Below are positions 1-8,902 of a stretch of DNA of 64,000 nucleotides, one piece after another. A program made the translations under genes and the position numbers. Numbering within the stretch: position 1 is the first letter of the stretch; every line of letters begins with the position of its first letter. Origin of the DNA: Allobosea sp. Root483D1 (GTDB taxonomy: Bacteria > Pseudomonadota > Alphaproteobacteria > Rhizobiales > Beijerinckiaceae); NCBI RefSeq assembly GCF_001429505.1, contig NZ_LMJW01000018.1:306348-370347 (forward strand). Reading direction: 5' to 3'. The notes beneath the pieces were generated by a model. That model was not told the origin of the DNA. It did not search any database and worked only from the letters and a program-made list of their open reading frames with translations.

Positions 1-166
1 GCCGATCGTTCCGCAGTTCGGCCAACCGCACATCCACATCGCCTATGACGATCCCGGCTTTGCGACCCTGTTCCTGCGGCCGGTGCTGAACAGCCGGCAC
101 GATAAGAGCATGGCCGTCGACTTCGTCCTCGCTCCCGCTGCGGGCAATGCCGGCAAGTCGAGCTGA
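1..166 (+). CDS. C-terminal fragment of a possible intradiol dioxygenase-like protein
   Basis: The reading frame is open from the window edge to TGA at 164-166, giving the last 54 residues of a protein. The segment PHIHIAYDDPGFATLFLRP resembles the part of intradiol ring-cleavage dioxygenase-like proteins around the PHIH metal-ligand motif, and the short tail after VDFVLAP fits the end of that fold. The N-terminal part lies outside the window, so the assignment is tentative. The stop lies 20 bases inside the next gene, which suggests translational coupling with the ferric reductase-like protein. Confidence 0.4.
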   Translation, partial: PIVPQFGQPHIHIAYDDPGFATLFLRPVLNSRHDKSMAVDFVLAPAAGNAGKSS

Positions 167-785
167 CACGGGCCGACGGGGCATCGCCTGGCTGGCGATC
201 GCGGCCGTCGCCACTATCCCCGTGGTCGCGGCGGCGCTGAGCCCGCTGCAGCGCGGTCGTGAGCTTCTCTGGGTCATCGGCGGCATGGCCGGCGTGGTGG
301 CGCTCAGCCTGCTGTTCGTGCAGCCGCTGCTGACCGCGACCGCTCCGGTCCTGATGCCGGCCGCGCGGGGGCTGCATTGGCATCGTTGGGGCGGAATCGC
401 GATCGTCGCCACAGTCGGACTGCATATAGGGGCGCTCTACGCCTATAGCCCCGACGACGTGATGGACGCGCTGCTGCTAGTCGCGCCGACGCCGTTCTCG
501 CTTTACGGCGTGATCAGCCTGTGGTGCCTCATCCTCACCGCCATCCTCGCCGCGACGCGCCGGCGCTTGCGCTTCTCCCACCGGAACTGGCGCATAGCGC
601 ACAGCGTGCTGGCCGTGGCGATCGTTAGCGCCGGTGTCGTTCACGCCATCCTGATCGAGGGCGCGATGGAGGAGATTTCGAAGCTCATGGTCTGCATCGC
701 CGCGCTGGCTGCGACCACGGTCGGCGCGCTCGAGATCAACGTCCTCGGTCCCCTGCGCCGGCGCCGCAATCTGCAACGCGCCTAG
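147..785 (+). CDS. ferric reductase-like transmembrane protein
   Basis: The 212-residue protein has about six hydrophobic segments and histidines in or near them (H77, H79 and H93 around LHWHRWGG, and two more about residues 151 and 165). This matches the heme-binding core of the ferric reductase-like/MsrQ membrane fold, which moves electrons across the membrane through b-type heme. There is no C-terminal FAD or NAD(P) domain, so the electron partner must be another protein. The start overlaps the previous gene by 20 bases, so the two are probably co-expressed. The family is well supported; the physiological substrate is unknown. Confidence 0.72.
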   Translation: MPASRADTGRRGIAWLAIAAVATIPVVAAALSPLQRGRELLWVIGGMAGVVALSLLFVQPLLTATAPVLMPAARGLHWHRWGGIAIVATVGLHIGALYAYSPDDVMDALLLVAPTPFSLYGVISLWCLILTAILAATRRRLRFSHRNWRIAHSVLAVAIVSAGVVHAILIEGAMEEISKLMVCIAALAATTVGALEINVLGPLRRRRNLQRA

Positions 786-859
786 TGCTACCGGACCGGA
801 GCGTCACGCTCGCGGCAAAGCCGTTGCACGCCTGACCGGCCGGATGCTAGGGCTGCGGT

Positions 860-935
860 GGGCCGGTAGCTCAATGGTTAGAGCTCGCTGCTCATAACAG
901 CGCCGGTGCCGGTTCGAGTCCGGCCCGGCCCACCA
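860..935 (+). tRNA. tRNA with CAT anticodon (methionine family)
   Basis: A full 76-base cloverleaf can be drawn. The acceptor stem pairs 860-866 with 925-931, the anticodon stem and 7-base loop place CAT at 893-895, the T arm carries TTCGAGT, and CCA is encoded at 933-935. The first acceptor pair is G-C and the anticodon stem lacks the three G-C pairs of the initiator, so it is not tRNA-fMet. It is elongator tRNA-Met or the lysidine-modified tRNA-Ile2, which cannot be separated by eye. Confidence 0.9.
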
Positions 936-1287
936 TTCCTTTGTGATTTCATTGAAAATATTGCGCTTTTTCGCCTGATTTTCCCGCCGCCTGCAACCCG
1001 GCTCGAAAGTGGGAAAGATTTATTCAGGCTTCGTCCTCGGAAACGGGGTCTTCGACCTCCTCGATTCCGTCGAGATCGATAAGATCGATGAGGCCGTTCC
1101 TGCTCCGACGGCAGCGATCCGATGGCGCGCCGCCCTGGCGACCAGGACAGGGCGGTTCACATCGGCAGTATCGCTCCTAAGGCTGTCGGAAGAAATCTGC
1201 AGTCCGCTTTTCAGGACGCCATCGAACGTCGTGATCGACGGCTTCAGGGCCAATCTCCAATACGCCAGCTTCTCTTTATAGTTCTCT
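936..1287. other. 352-bp interval with a possible decayed small gene
   Basis: No intact gene is supported here. On the minus strand, one frame starting near 1275 reads as plausible protein (KEKLAYWRLALKPS and onward) without an ATG, and a second frame ends in an acidic tail, GLIDLIDLDGIEEVEDP, stopping near 1024. Joining them needs a frameshift near 1105. This could be a decayed small gene downstream of the SLC13 permease or chance open frame in GC-rich DNA. No integrase or attachment-site duplication was seen next to the tRNA. Confidence 0.25.
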
Positions 1288-3117
1288 TCAGAAACGCCAG
1301 ATCAGCGGAACGATGAAGACCGCGACGACAAAGAACCAGGCCAGAAGCGGCAGGCCAAGCTTCCAGTAGTCGCTGAAGACATAACCGCCCGGTCCCATCA
1401 CCATCAGGTTGGTCGGGGTGGCGATCGGCGTCAGGAAGGCGCCGGCCGCCGCGACGGCCGTGCTCATCAGCACCGGGCGCGGCGAGATGCCCATGGCGGT
1501 GGCGGCGGCGACGCCGATCGGGATGATGATCAGCGCCGTCGCCGTGTTGCTGATGAGCTGGCCAAGCACCGCGGTCAGCACGAACAGGCCGGCGAGCAGC
1601 GCCGTCGGGCCGGCATCACCGACCAGCGCGACGAGGCGGTCGGCCAGCATTGTCGCCGCTCCGGTCTCGATCATCGCGGTGGAAAGCGGCATCATCGCCC
1701 CAACCAAAATCACGGTTGTCCAGCCGATCGCGCGGTAAGACTGTTCGACGGTCATGATGCCGCAGAGGATGATGGCGCCGGCCGCCAGCAGCCCCGCCAC
1801 GGCGGATGGGACGATGCCCGTCGCCAGCATCAGCACCATCGCGAACAGGATGACGATCGCTTGCTTGGCGCCGGGGCCCATCGGCACGGCCTGGCGCCGC
1901 ACCAGCTCCGGGGAGCTGACGACGAGGACGTCGGGGTCGTCGAGATGGGTGTCCAACGCCTTCCAGGTGCCTTGCAGCAACATGGTGTCGCCGGCTTGGA
2001 GCACGACGCCAGCCACCTTCGTCGCACCGGCGCTCGGCGCTTCGCCCGCGCCACGCTGCACGGCGAGGATGATCAGGTCGCCGCTTTCGGTGACCATGCC
2101 GGGGAACACGGTCTGGCCGATCAGGCCGGAACGCGGCGGGATCACAACTTCGGCGAGGCCGGAGCGGCGGTTGAACAGGGTCTCCTCGCTGTCTCCGGTA
2201 CCCTCCTCACGGAAGGCGAGATGCATCTGCGCAGCGAAATTGGCCGCGGCTTCGGCGTCGCCGCGCAGCAGCAGATGGTCGCCCTCGGCGATCGTCGTGC
2301 GGCGCAGCGGCCCGGCGGTGTCGCCGTCCTGGATCGCGACGAGCTGCAGCCCGGACCATGAGCCGAGGTCGATCCCGGCGGAGGCCTGCCCAACATAGGG
2401 ACAGGTCGCGCGGACGCGCAATTGATGGAGGCCGCTGGCCAGCCCGTATTGCTCGACCAGTGTCTTGGCGTGGCGGCTGAAATCCGCCGGCATGGTCGCG
2501 CCATTGCGTTGCGGCAGCAGCTTCTCGCCGAACAGGACGATGATGGCCATGGTGCCGGCGAGCAGCGGGATGCCGGCCAGCGCGAACTCGAAGAAGCCGA
2601 AGCCGCCGACACCGGCATCGAGCCCGGCCTCGGAGACCAGCACGTTCACCGGCGTACCGGTCAGAGCCAGCATGGAGCCGGCATGGCCGGCGAAGACGAG
2701 CGGCATCAGCAGTTGCGAGGAGTTGCGCTTGAGCCGGACCGCAATGACGACCACAACCGGCAGCAGCGCGGCGACCGCGCCATTGAGGCTGATCAGCGCG
2801 ACCAGCAGCGCAACCAGCCCCATCATCATCAGCAGCAGGCGCGTGCGGCTTTCCTCGCCCGCACCCTTGATCAGGAGCTGGCCGGCCCAGGCGGTGACGC
2901 CGGTGACCTCGAGCCCGGAGCTGACGACAAACAGGGAGGCGATGAACATGACGGCCGGGTCACCGAAACCGGCGAGCGCCTGGGGCAAGGTGAGCACGCC
3001 GGTCGCCCAGAGGCCCAAGGCGGTGCCCATCGCGACGAGCACGACGGGCACCTTGTTCGTGATGAACAGGACGACAGTGATGGCGATGATGAGGCCGGTA
3101 TAGGCGATCGGGCTCAC
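1288..3117 (-). CDS. SLC13-family permease with two TrkA-C domains
   Basis: A 609-residue membrane protein with hydrophobic segments at both ends and a soluble middle of roughly residues 205-390 holding two TrkA-C (RCK-C) like repeats, the second around VVIPPRSGLIGQTVFPGM. Family members are cation-coupled carriers for di- or tricarboxylates, sulfate or related anions. The C-terminal half holds the SNTATALIIIPIG and TPIATPTNLMV signatures of the DASS/SLC13 fold. It is the last gene of a probable minus-strand operon, 47 bases after the M20 peptidase. The substrate cannot be read from the sequence; carboxylates released by the peptidase pathway would fit. Confidence 0.85.
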   Translation of the reverse strand: MSPIAYTGLIIAITVVLFITNKVPVVLVAMGTALGLWATGVLTLPQALAGFGDPAVMFIASLFVVSSGLEVTGVTAWAGQLLIKGAGEESRTRLLLMMMGLVALLVALISLNGAVAALLPVVVVIAVRLKRNSSQLLMPLVFAGHAGSMLALTGTPVNVLVSEAGLDAGVGGFGFFEFALAGIPLLAGTMAIIVLFGEKLLPQRNGATMPADFSRHAKTLVEQYGLASGLHQLRVRATCPYVGQASAGIDLGSWSGLQLVAIQDGDTAGPLRRTTIAEGDHLLLRGDAEAAANFAAQMHLAFREEGTGDSEETLFNRRSGLAEVVIPPRSGLIGQTVFPGMVTESGDLIILAVQRGAGEAPSAGATKVAGVVLQAGDTMLLQGTWKALDTHLDDPDVLVVSSPELVRRQAVPMGPGAKQAIVILFAMVLMLATGIVPSAVAGLLAAGAIILCGIMTVEQSYRAIGWTTVILVGAMMPLSTAMIETGAATMLADRLVALVGDAGPTALLAGLFVLTAVLGQLISNTATALIIIPIGVAAATAMGISPRPVLMSTAVAAAGAFLTPIATPTNLMVMGPGGYVFSDYWKLGLPLLAWFFVVAVFIVPLIWRF

Positions 3118-3164
3118 GCGGCGGCTCCTTGTGGGTCCTGCTCGCTCGCAGACCCTGTTGGGGG

Positions 3165-4370
3165 TCAGTCTTCGAGCGTCGCCATCAGGATGCCGAGGCG
3201 GCAGCCCTTCTCATACTCGTCGAGATTCACATATTCCTTGATCGTATGGATCTCGGCCTGGCCGGCACCGATGGTGATCGTCGGGACGCCATGCTTGTCG
3301 AGCCAGTTCGCGTCGAGGCCACCATTGGAGAACAGATAGACCGGCTCGATGCCGAGCACGCCCAGCGCCTTGGCAGCGCGCTTGACCACCGGCGAATCCT
3401 TGGCGAGCTCGAAGGGCGGATAGGCCGGTTTGTGGCTGAACTTCACCTGCGCGGTTTCGCCGGCATCGTCCTTGACCTCGGCCTGTGCCTTGGCGAAGGC
3501 TGCCTTGAAGGCCTCGGCGATCTTGGTCGCGAAGGCGGCCTCCGGGCTGCGCGCCTCGCCGCGGATATAGGCATAGTCGGTGACGACGTTGGTCGCGTCG
3601 CCGGCGGCAACCGTGCCGCCCTTGCCGCCGAAGATGCCGACATTGCTGGTGCCGCGCCCGTCCGCCTTGACGATCTTGCCGAACCAGCCCTCGCGGCGGG
3701 TTTCCGCGAGCGCGATCGCGCCGACGAGCGTCGCCGAGATGCCCTTTTCCGGAGCGACGCCGGCATGCGAGGCCTTGCCGGTGATCTCGACCTCCCAGTT
3801 CTCCTGTCCGACTGCGCCGATCAGCAGTTCGGAGGCGAGCTGGCCGTCGACATTGATGCACATGACAGCGCCGCCGAGATCCTTCGGGTCGAGCTCGCGC
3901 GCGCCGTGCAGGCCGCTTTCCTCGCGCACCGTGAAGAGCAGCGTGATCGGCGGATGCGGCAGCTTGTGCTTGATCAGCGTCTCGGCCAGCACGACGAGGA
4001 GGGCCACGCCGGTGCGGGCATCGCCGCCGAGCGCGGTCGTGCCGTCGGAGACGATGCGGCCACCCTCGCGCTTCGGCTTGGCGCCGGCACAGAGCGGGAC
4101 GGTATCGAGGTGGGTCGAGAATAGCAGGCGCGGTCCCGGTTTGGTGCCGGGCAGGTCGACGATGAGGTTGCCTGTCTCGGTCGGCAGCGGGATGCGCTTG
4201 TTGGCGTCATCGAAGCGGATCGCGGAGGCCGGCACGCCGACCGCCTTCAGCGCTTCGCTGACCGCGGCGCCGATATCGGCTTCCTTGCCGGTCACGCCTT
4301 CGACCGAGAGGAAGCGCATGAGATGTGCGATGGCGGCTTCGACGTCGAGGGGAACGCTGGGGCTGCTCAT
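3165..4370 (-). CDS. M20-family metallopeptidase (peptidase T-like)
   Basis: The 401-residue product has the zinc-ligand motif STHLDTVPLC, the bridging-Asp segment GGDARTG and the catalytic glutamate in REESGLHG, in the order of di-zinc M20 peptidases such as peptidase T. The lid domain lies in the middle. The chosen start gives MSSPSVPLDV; a longer frame would run into the transporter gene upstream. ATG at 4379 is also possible, and neither start has a strong ribosome binding site. It lies 53 bases after the AbgT-type transporter and 47 before the SLC13 permease, so it probably cleaves the small peptide or acyl-amino acid imported by the former. Confidence 0.85.
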   Translation of the reverse strand: MSSPSVPLDVEAAIAHLMRFLSVEGVTGKEADIGAAVSEALKAVGVPASAIRFDDANKRIPLPTETGNLIVDLPGTKPGPRLLFSTHLDTVPLCAGAKPKREGGRIVSDGTTALGGDARTGVALLVVLAETLIKHKLPHPPITLLFTVREESGLHGARELDPKDLGGAVMCINVDGQLASELLIGAVGQENWEVEITGKASHAGVAPEKGISATLVGAIALAETRREGWFGKIVKADGRGTSNVGIFGGKGGTVAAGDATNVVTDYAYIRGEARSPEAAFATKIAEAFKAAFAKAQAEVKDDAGETAQVKFSHKPAYPPFELAKDSPVVKRAAKALGVLGIEPVYLFSNGGLDANWLDKHGVPTITIGAGQAEIHTIKEYVNLDEYEKGCRLGILMATLED

Positions 4371-4423
4371 GATGTCCATCCGATAAAGGTGAGAGGCGAT
4401 GTCGCGGTGCTGGGCGGCCGGGC

Positions 4424-5974
4424 TCACAGGCCCCAGGGCAGGCCGAGCATCTTCCAGATGGCGAAGAGCGCCGTCCACAGCACGAACATCCACACGACAT
4501 AGGGCAGCATCAGCGAGACCACGGTGCCGACGCCGGCGTTCCTGTCGTATTTCTGGATGAAGCCGACCACGAGGGCGAAATAGGCGTTGAGCGGCGTGAT
4601 CGCGTTCATCGGTGAATCACCGATGCGATAGGCTGCGAGCACGGCTTCCGGCTCGACGCCGAGCTTCATCAGCAGGGGCACGAAAACGGGGGCGAAGATC
4701 GCCCATTTCGCGATCGCGCCGGTGAGCAGCAGGTCGATGATCGCGACCACCACGATGAAGCCGAGCAGCAGCGGCAATGCGCCGATATTGGCGGCCTGCA
4801 GCACGCCCGAGAGGCTCAGCGCCATCACAGTGCCGATATTGGTGTAGGTGAAATAGGCGACGAACTGGCTGAGCACGAAGAACAGGAAGATCGTACCGCC
4901 CATGTTCTTGATCGATTTCTCGATCGCGGCGATGACCTCCGCCAGCGTCTTCAGAGTGCCGGCGCCGATTCCATAGGCCCAGCCGGTGACCAGGAACAAC
5001 AGCATGATCAACGCGATCAGGCCGTTCATGAAGGGCGAGTTGCCGATCAATTCGCCGGTCGTCGGGTTGCGCAGGGGCGCGCCCGCGGGGAGCGTCAGCA
5101 GGCAGAACACCGCAACCAGCGCGAGGAGGCCGAATCCGGCGAAGCGAAGACCGCGCGACTCCGCCTCGGACAGTACGGCGCCCTGCTCGGTGACCGTTCC
5201 TTCGGCCGCCAGCTTCGGATCGTAGGTTCCCAGGCGCGGCGAAATCATCTTGTCGGTGATGAACGCGATGATGACGGTGAGGAACAGCACCGAGGCGATC
5301 GAGAACCAGAGATTGGAGGCGAGGCCAATCGTGCGGTTGGGGTCGACGAGGCGGGCGGCGTCGTTGGTGAACTCGACCAGAACCGCATCGAGCGGCTTGA
5401 TCAGCATGTTGACGGTGAAGGCGCCGGCGACCGCGGCGAAGCCGAGCGCCAGGCCTGCGACGGGATGGCGCCCGACCGCGAGATAGGCGATGCCGGCCAG
5501 CGGGATCAGCACGAGATAGCCCGCATCGGCCGCGATGCTGGCGATGATGCCGACGAAGGCCAGGATATAGGTCAGCGCCCAGTGCGGCGAGACAATCACC
5601 AGTTTGCGGATCAGCGCGGTGACAAGCCCGGATTCCTCGGCGACGCCGGCGCCGATCATCGCGACGATCATGAGGCCCACGGCCGTGAAGCTCATGAAGT
5701 TCGGAATCAGCGACGAGTACATGAAGCGGATGCCGTCGATCGTCAGCAGGCTCTGGATCGCCGTGCTCGCCGCCTCGATCTTGTGCGTGTCGGGGTTGAT
5801 CCGCTCGTAGGTCACTGCGGTACCGAAGAGCCCCAGCACGGCCGACAGGGCGATGACGATGCCGATCAGGATCAGGAAGATGACGACCGGATGAGGCACC
5901 ATGTTTCCGACCTTCTCGACGGTGTCGAGAAAGCGCTGCATGGTCGTCTTTGGCGCGACGGTGGCGGTTGTCAT
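4424..5974 (-). CDS. AbgT-family transporter
   Basis: A 516-residue membrane protein of AbgT type, the family that carries p-aminobenzoyl-glutamate and, in some members, exports sulfonamides. Family features include the N-terminal VEKVGNMVPHPVVIFLIL segment, ESGLVTALIR, and the C-terminal GDSPMNAITPLNAYF region. The start at 5974 follows AAGGGGGAA at good spacing; an upstream in-frame ATG at 6061 has no such support. It is the first gene of the AbgT, M20 peptidase, SLC13 run. The pairing with a peptidase matches the known abg logic (uptake plus hydrolysis), but the peptidase here is peptidase T-like rather than AbgA/AbgB. Confidence 0.9.
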   Translation of the reverse strand: MTTATVAPKTTMQRFLDTVEKVGNMVPHPVVIFLILIGIVIALSAVLGLFGTAVTYERINPDTHKIEAASTAIQSLLTIDGIRFMYSSLIPNFMSFTAVGLMIVAMIGAGVAEESGLVTALIRKLVIVSPHWALTYILAFVGIIASIAADAGYLVLIPLAGIAYLAVGRHPVAGLALGFAAVAGAFTVNMLIKPLDAVLVEFTNDAARLVDPNRTIGLASNLWFSIASVLFLTVIIAFITDKMISPRLGTYDPKLAAEGTVTEQGAVLSEAESRGLRFAGFGLLALVAVFCLLTLPAGAPLRNPTTGELIGNSPFMNGLIALIMLLFLVTGWAYGIGAGTLKTLAEVIAAIEKSIKNMGGTIFLFFVLSQFVAYFTYTNIGTVMALSLSGVLQAANIGALPLLLGFIVVVAIIDLLLTGAIAKWAIFAPVFVPLLMKLGVEPEAVLAAYRIGDSPMNAITPLNAYFALVVGFIQKYDRNAGVGTVVSLMLPYVVWMFVLWTALFAIWKMLGLPWGL

Positions 5975-6498
5975 CGCATTCCCCCTTGAGCCGAGACCTT
6001 CAGCTGAAGACCTGCGGCCGCCGCGCAGGACCTGGAAGCCCACAAAGCCGCAAGATTTCAACCTCGGAGGCGAATTCTAACTCTCGGGTATCGCTGCGGC
6101 ATAGGCAGTGAATCTCAAACTCTGGGTCTTGCGTCCCAAAAACGAGCCTGCCGCATCACGGGAACCCGTGCGGCGGCAATGTCGATGTTCCAACAATGGG
6201 ATGACGAGCGCAGGGTTGGGACTCTGAGCCGATCCGCGTCGTTGCCGGTATTGCTAGCGTCGTTGTCGCCTCGCACGGTCCCCTGGCCGCAAGTGCGCCC
6301 GCGGGCTGGCGATGGAGTAGCTGTCAGGGAGAAGTCATATGCCGAGGCGAGGCTCTTGGTGCCTGAAATCGCCGCTGCAGGAGCGGGAGGCCACCGGGGA
6401 ACAAGCATGAAGCGAGACCCAGCTTCATCCGGCCCGCGCTGTCCCGGAGCCATGGCCGCGCCGTCGCGCTTCACGCGAACCGTGAGCGCGGCGGGAAC
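5975..6498. other. 524-bp intergenic region between divergent genes
   Basis: No protein or RNA gene is supported. The interval must hold the promoter of the minus-strand AbgT operon and that of the plus-strand beta-helix gene. The only clear structure is a perfect 14-bp palindrome with a 2-base centre at 6157-6170. Open frames in this stretch look like GC-rich shadows and lack ribosome binding sites. Confidence 0.6.
6157..6170. promoter_or_regulatory. candidate operator palindrome
   Basis: CACGGG-AA-CCCGTG is a perfect inverted repeat in the divergent intergenic region, 183 bases upstream of the AbgT gene start and 328 bases upstream of the beta-helix gene. The shape suits a dimeric repressor site, but no regulator gene is adjacent and no T-run follows, so it is not a terminator. 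Confidence 0.3.
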
Positions 6499-8229
6499 GT
6501 GACCTTGGACTGGAGCCTTGGTGCGGAGGCCGCGACCTGGGCGACCTCGACAGCGCGCCTCGACGATTTCCGCCCGCTGCTTCCGGCGGAGGAGGGGATC
6601 GTTGCGGGACTTCAGTCCGGCACTTTCGACCGGCTCGGGGACGGGGGGCTACCGACAGAGCCCGATCCGGCCCGCATCGTGCGGGCTCCGTTCCTGCGCT
6701 TCCTGATCCTCGGAGGCGAGGCAGGATGCCGCCCGCACGAGAAGGGGATCCTCGTCCGAGGGGCCTGGATCGCGGGGTCCCTCGATCTCGAGGCTTGCCG
6801 CGTCTTCCGCGACATCGGGTTCAGCGATTGCTGTTTCGAAGCTGTTCCGATCCTGCGCGCGGCCATCATCAACCGGCTGTTCCTCGACGGCTCGCGGTTG
6901 CCTGGGCTGCAGGCGGAGCGGCTTGAGGCGCGGGGCGGAATCTACCTGCGGGGAGCGGAGATCGAGACCGGGATCAACCTCGACCAGGCGCGGCTCGGCG
7001 GCAATCTCGAATGCGACGGCGCGATCATCAGCAATCGCGGCAGCTATGCTTTGCAAGGCCGGGGCCTGGAGGTGCGCAATGTGCTGCTCCGCGGTGCGAC
7101 GCTGCGCGGTGGCGCCAATCTGTCAGGCGCCATATTGGCCGCCGATCTCGACGCGACGGGAGCCGGCATCCAGGCTTTCGAGCGGATGGCGCTCGATGCG
7201 GACGAACTCGCCTGCCGTGGCAGCGTCGTTTTGCGAAGTGCACGCATCAATGGTGAAGTACGGCTGACCAGTGCCGCCCTCGACGGGGATCTCGATTGTT
7301 CCGGCGCGACGGTCGAGAATGCCGGCGGAGCCGCCGTCGAGGTCAGCAGAGGTGTTGTCGCGGGGGCTTTCTTCCTGCGGCATGGAGCGCGGCTCGACGG
7401 CACGCTGGCGCTGACCGGTGCGTCGATCGGCACGATCCATGACGAGGCGGTCTGCTGGCCGAAACCGGGAGAGCTGCTGCTCAACCGCTGCCGCTACGGA
7501 GCCTTCATCGACGGTCCGGTCGATGCCGAGAGCCGCCTTGCCTGGCTGGCGCGGCAGTCGCCGGAACGGTGGGGCGAGGATTTCTGGCCGCAACCCTATG
7601 AGCAACTCGCCGCCGTTTTCCGCGAGATGGGCCATGGCGAAGATGCGAGCACGGTGCTCGTCGTCAAGGAGCGGCTGCAGCGCCGGGCGCGGCGGGGCCG
7701 GGCCGAAAGCCCGATATGGCGGGCGCTGCTCTTCATTGCCGACGGCATTCTGGGCATCACGCTCGGCTATGGCCGCAGACCGCTTCTCGCGGTCGCCTGG
7801 CTCGTCTTCTGCTGGTTCGCGGGCACCGCAGTGTTCTTCTACGCCGAACAGCAGGGCGCGATGATGCCCAATAGTGCGGTCGTGCTGCGCGCACCCGAAT
7901 GGACTCTCTGCGGAGTCGCGCGCGGCGAACAGAGGTCCCTCGTCGCCAGCGGGTTATCGCAGGGGCTGGGCGAACCGGGCGAGACACAGCTCGCCTGCTT
8001 CCGCCGGCAATGGGAGGCTTCGAGCTATCCTGCCTTCAGCCCGTGGATGTATTCGCTCGACACCTTGCTGCCGGTGCTGGACATGGGGCAGCGCACCTTC
8101 TGGCGCCCGAATCCGACGAAATCCGGAGGGCGTGTCGCGATCGGCTATTTCTACTTCCATTCTCTGGTGGGCTGGGCCCTGAGCCTACTGGCCGTTGCAG
8201 GTTTCTCGGGGCTGGTGAAATCGTCATGA
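6499..8229 (+). CDS. beta-helix-repeat membrane protein of unknown function
   Basis: The 576-residue product starts at GTG. Residues about 75-330 are quasi-repeats of the form L-x-G-A-x-I-x-G-x-L-x-L, such as LGGNLECDGAIIS and LDGDLDCSGATVE, predicting a right-handed beta-helix like those of pentapeptide-repeat proteins. After a soluble linker come two hydrophobic segments (about 415-440 and 548-572) flanking a loop with SLDTLLPVLDMGQ. Similar proteins are often labelled membrane-associated oxidoreductase, but no redox motif is visible. It stands alone on the plus strand between minus-strand operons. Function unknown; a membrane-anchored scaffold or channel-like role is possible. Confidence 0.7.
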   Translation: MTLDWSLGAEAATWATSTARLDDFRPLLPAEEGIVAGLQSGTFDRLGDGGLPTEPDPARIVRAPFLRFLILGGEAGCRPHEKGILVRGAWIAGSLDLEACRVFRDIGFSDCCFEAVPILRAAIINRLFLDGSRLPGLQAERLEARGGIYLRGAEIETGINLDQARLGGNLECDGAIISNRGSYALQGRGLEVRNVLLRGATLRGGANLSGAILAADLDATGAGIQAFERMALDADELACRGSVVLRSARINGEVRLTSAALDGDLDCSGATVENAGGAAVEVSRGVVAGAFFLRHGARLDGTLALTGASIGTIHDEAVCWPKPGELLLNRCRYGAFIDGPVDAESRLAWLARQSPERWGEDFWPQPYEQLAAVFREMGHGEDASTVLVVKERLQRRARRGRAESPIWRALLFIADGILGITLGYGRRPLLAVAWLVFCWFAGTAVFFYAEQQGAMMPNSAVVLRAPEWTLCGVARGEQRSLVASGLSQGLGEPGETQLACFRRQWEASSYPAFSPWMYSLDTLLPVLDMGQRTFWRPNPTKSGGRVAIGYFYFHSLVGWALSLLAVAGFSGLVKSS

Positions 8230-8474
8230 CGGCAAGCATCCTCGTGACCAGCCAATCCACCGGCCGATAGAGGCCAGCTTTTGGAGTTGACCCGGTTTTG
8301 TGGACTGCTAGCGGCTATGGCGGGTCGAAAGCGCGACGGCATCCTGACCGGAATCTGGCACTCGAAAGCCCAAAAGATCAACGGAATCAAGGATGACTCT
8401 GCGTCTCTGGCCCGCCCACCCTCGTTCTTGTGCTACCGCTTGGCGAGCTGGATGCCAGAGACCACCTGGGTCAC

Positions 8475-8753
8475 TCACCCCACGACAATATCGTCATACT
8501 CGGGATGGCGGCTGACCCAGCCGGCCATGAAGGAGCAGCGTGGCACGACCTTGCGGCCTGACGCCCTGATCTGCTCGAAGACGCCCTTGGCCAGGCGCGA
8601 GCCGATGCCCTGGCCCGACAAAGCCTGCGGCACCTCGGTATGGGTGAGCACGACGCGATCGCCGTCGAGCTTGTAGTAGGCGAGGGCGAGCTCGCCATCG
8701 ATGGCAAGCTCGAAGCGGTTCTGGTCGGGGTGGTCGACAACGCCGGTATCCAT
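8475..8753 (-). CDS. small GNAT-type N-acetyltransferase (YidJ-like)
   Basis: A 92-residue protein of the short acetyltransferase type in which the GNAT fold is reduced to the acetyl-CoA binding core. The motif QALSGQGIGSRLAKG is the pyrophosphate-binding loop and the end HPEYDDIV is typical of this small family. ATG at 8753 is preceded by AAAGGA at 7-base spacing; longer frames run through unlikely N-terminal sequence. It lies downstream of wrbA on the same strand, separated from it by a palindromic repeat. The acceptor substrate is unknown. Confidence 0.85.
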   Translation of the reverse strand: MDTGVVDHPDQNRFELAIDGELALAYYKLDGDRVVLTHTEVPQALSGQGIGSRLAKGVFEQIRASGRKVVPRCSFMAGWVSRHPEYDDIVVG

Positions 8754-8902
8754 CGGGCCATCCTTTCGCTCGCAGCGTCCGGGCTTGCGGGACGCCGGAT
8801 CGACTGCAGTCTGGGGTGGGAGCGCCGTTGGACGCAAGAAGCCGGCATCGACAGGGCGAAGCGTCGATGCCGGGTTGCAAGGTCGGTCGCGCCCTGCCTA
8901 TA

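Noticed and set aside
1009..1281. Plus-strand 90-residue frame after the tRNA
   Set aside because: GTG start without binding site, composition unlike the neighbours; the minus-strand reading of the same stretch looks slightly better but is also unproven.
860..1290. Possible genomic-island attachment site at the tRNA
   Set aside because: No integrase gene, no duplicated tRNA 3' end within view, and the genes downstream are ordinary metabolic genes.
6115..6502. Open frames of about 110 residues in the AbgT upstream region
   Set aside because: No binding site, no family-like sequence, and both strands are open, as expected by chance at this GC content.
8256..8330. TTGACCCGGTTTTGTGGAC, resembling an insertion-sequence end
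   Set aside because: No matching inverted end, no transposase remnant and no target duplication nearby.
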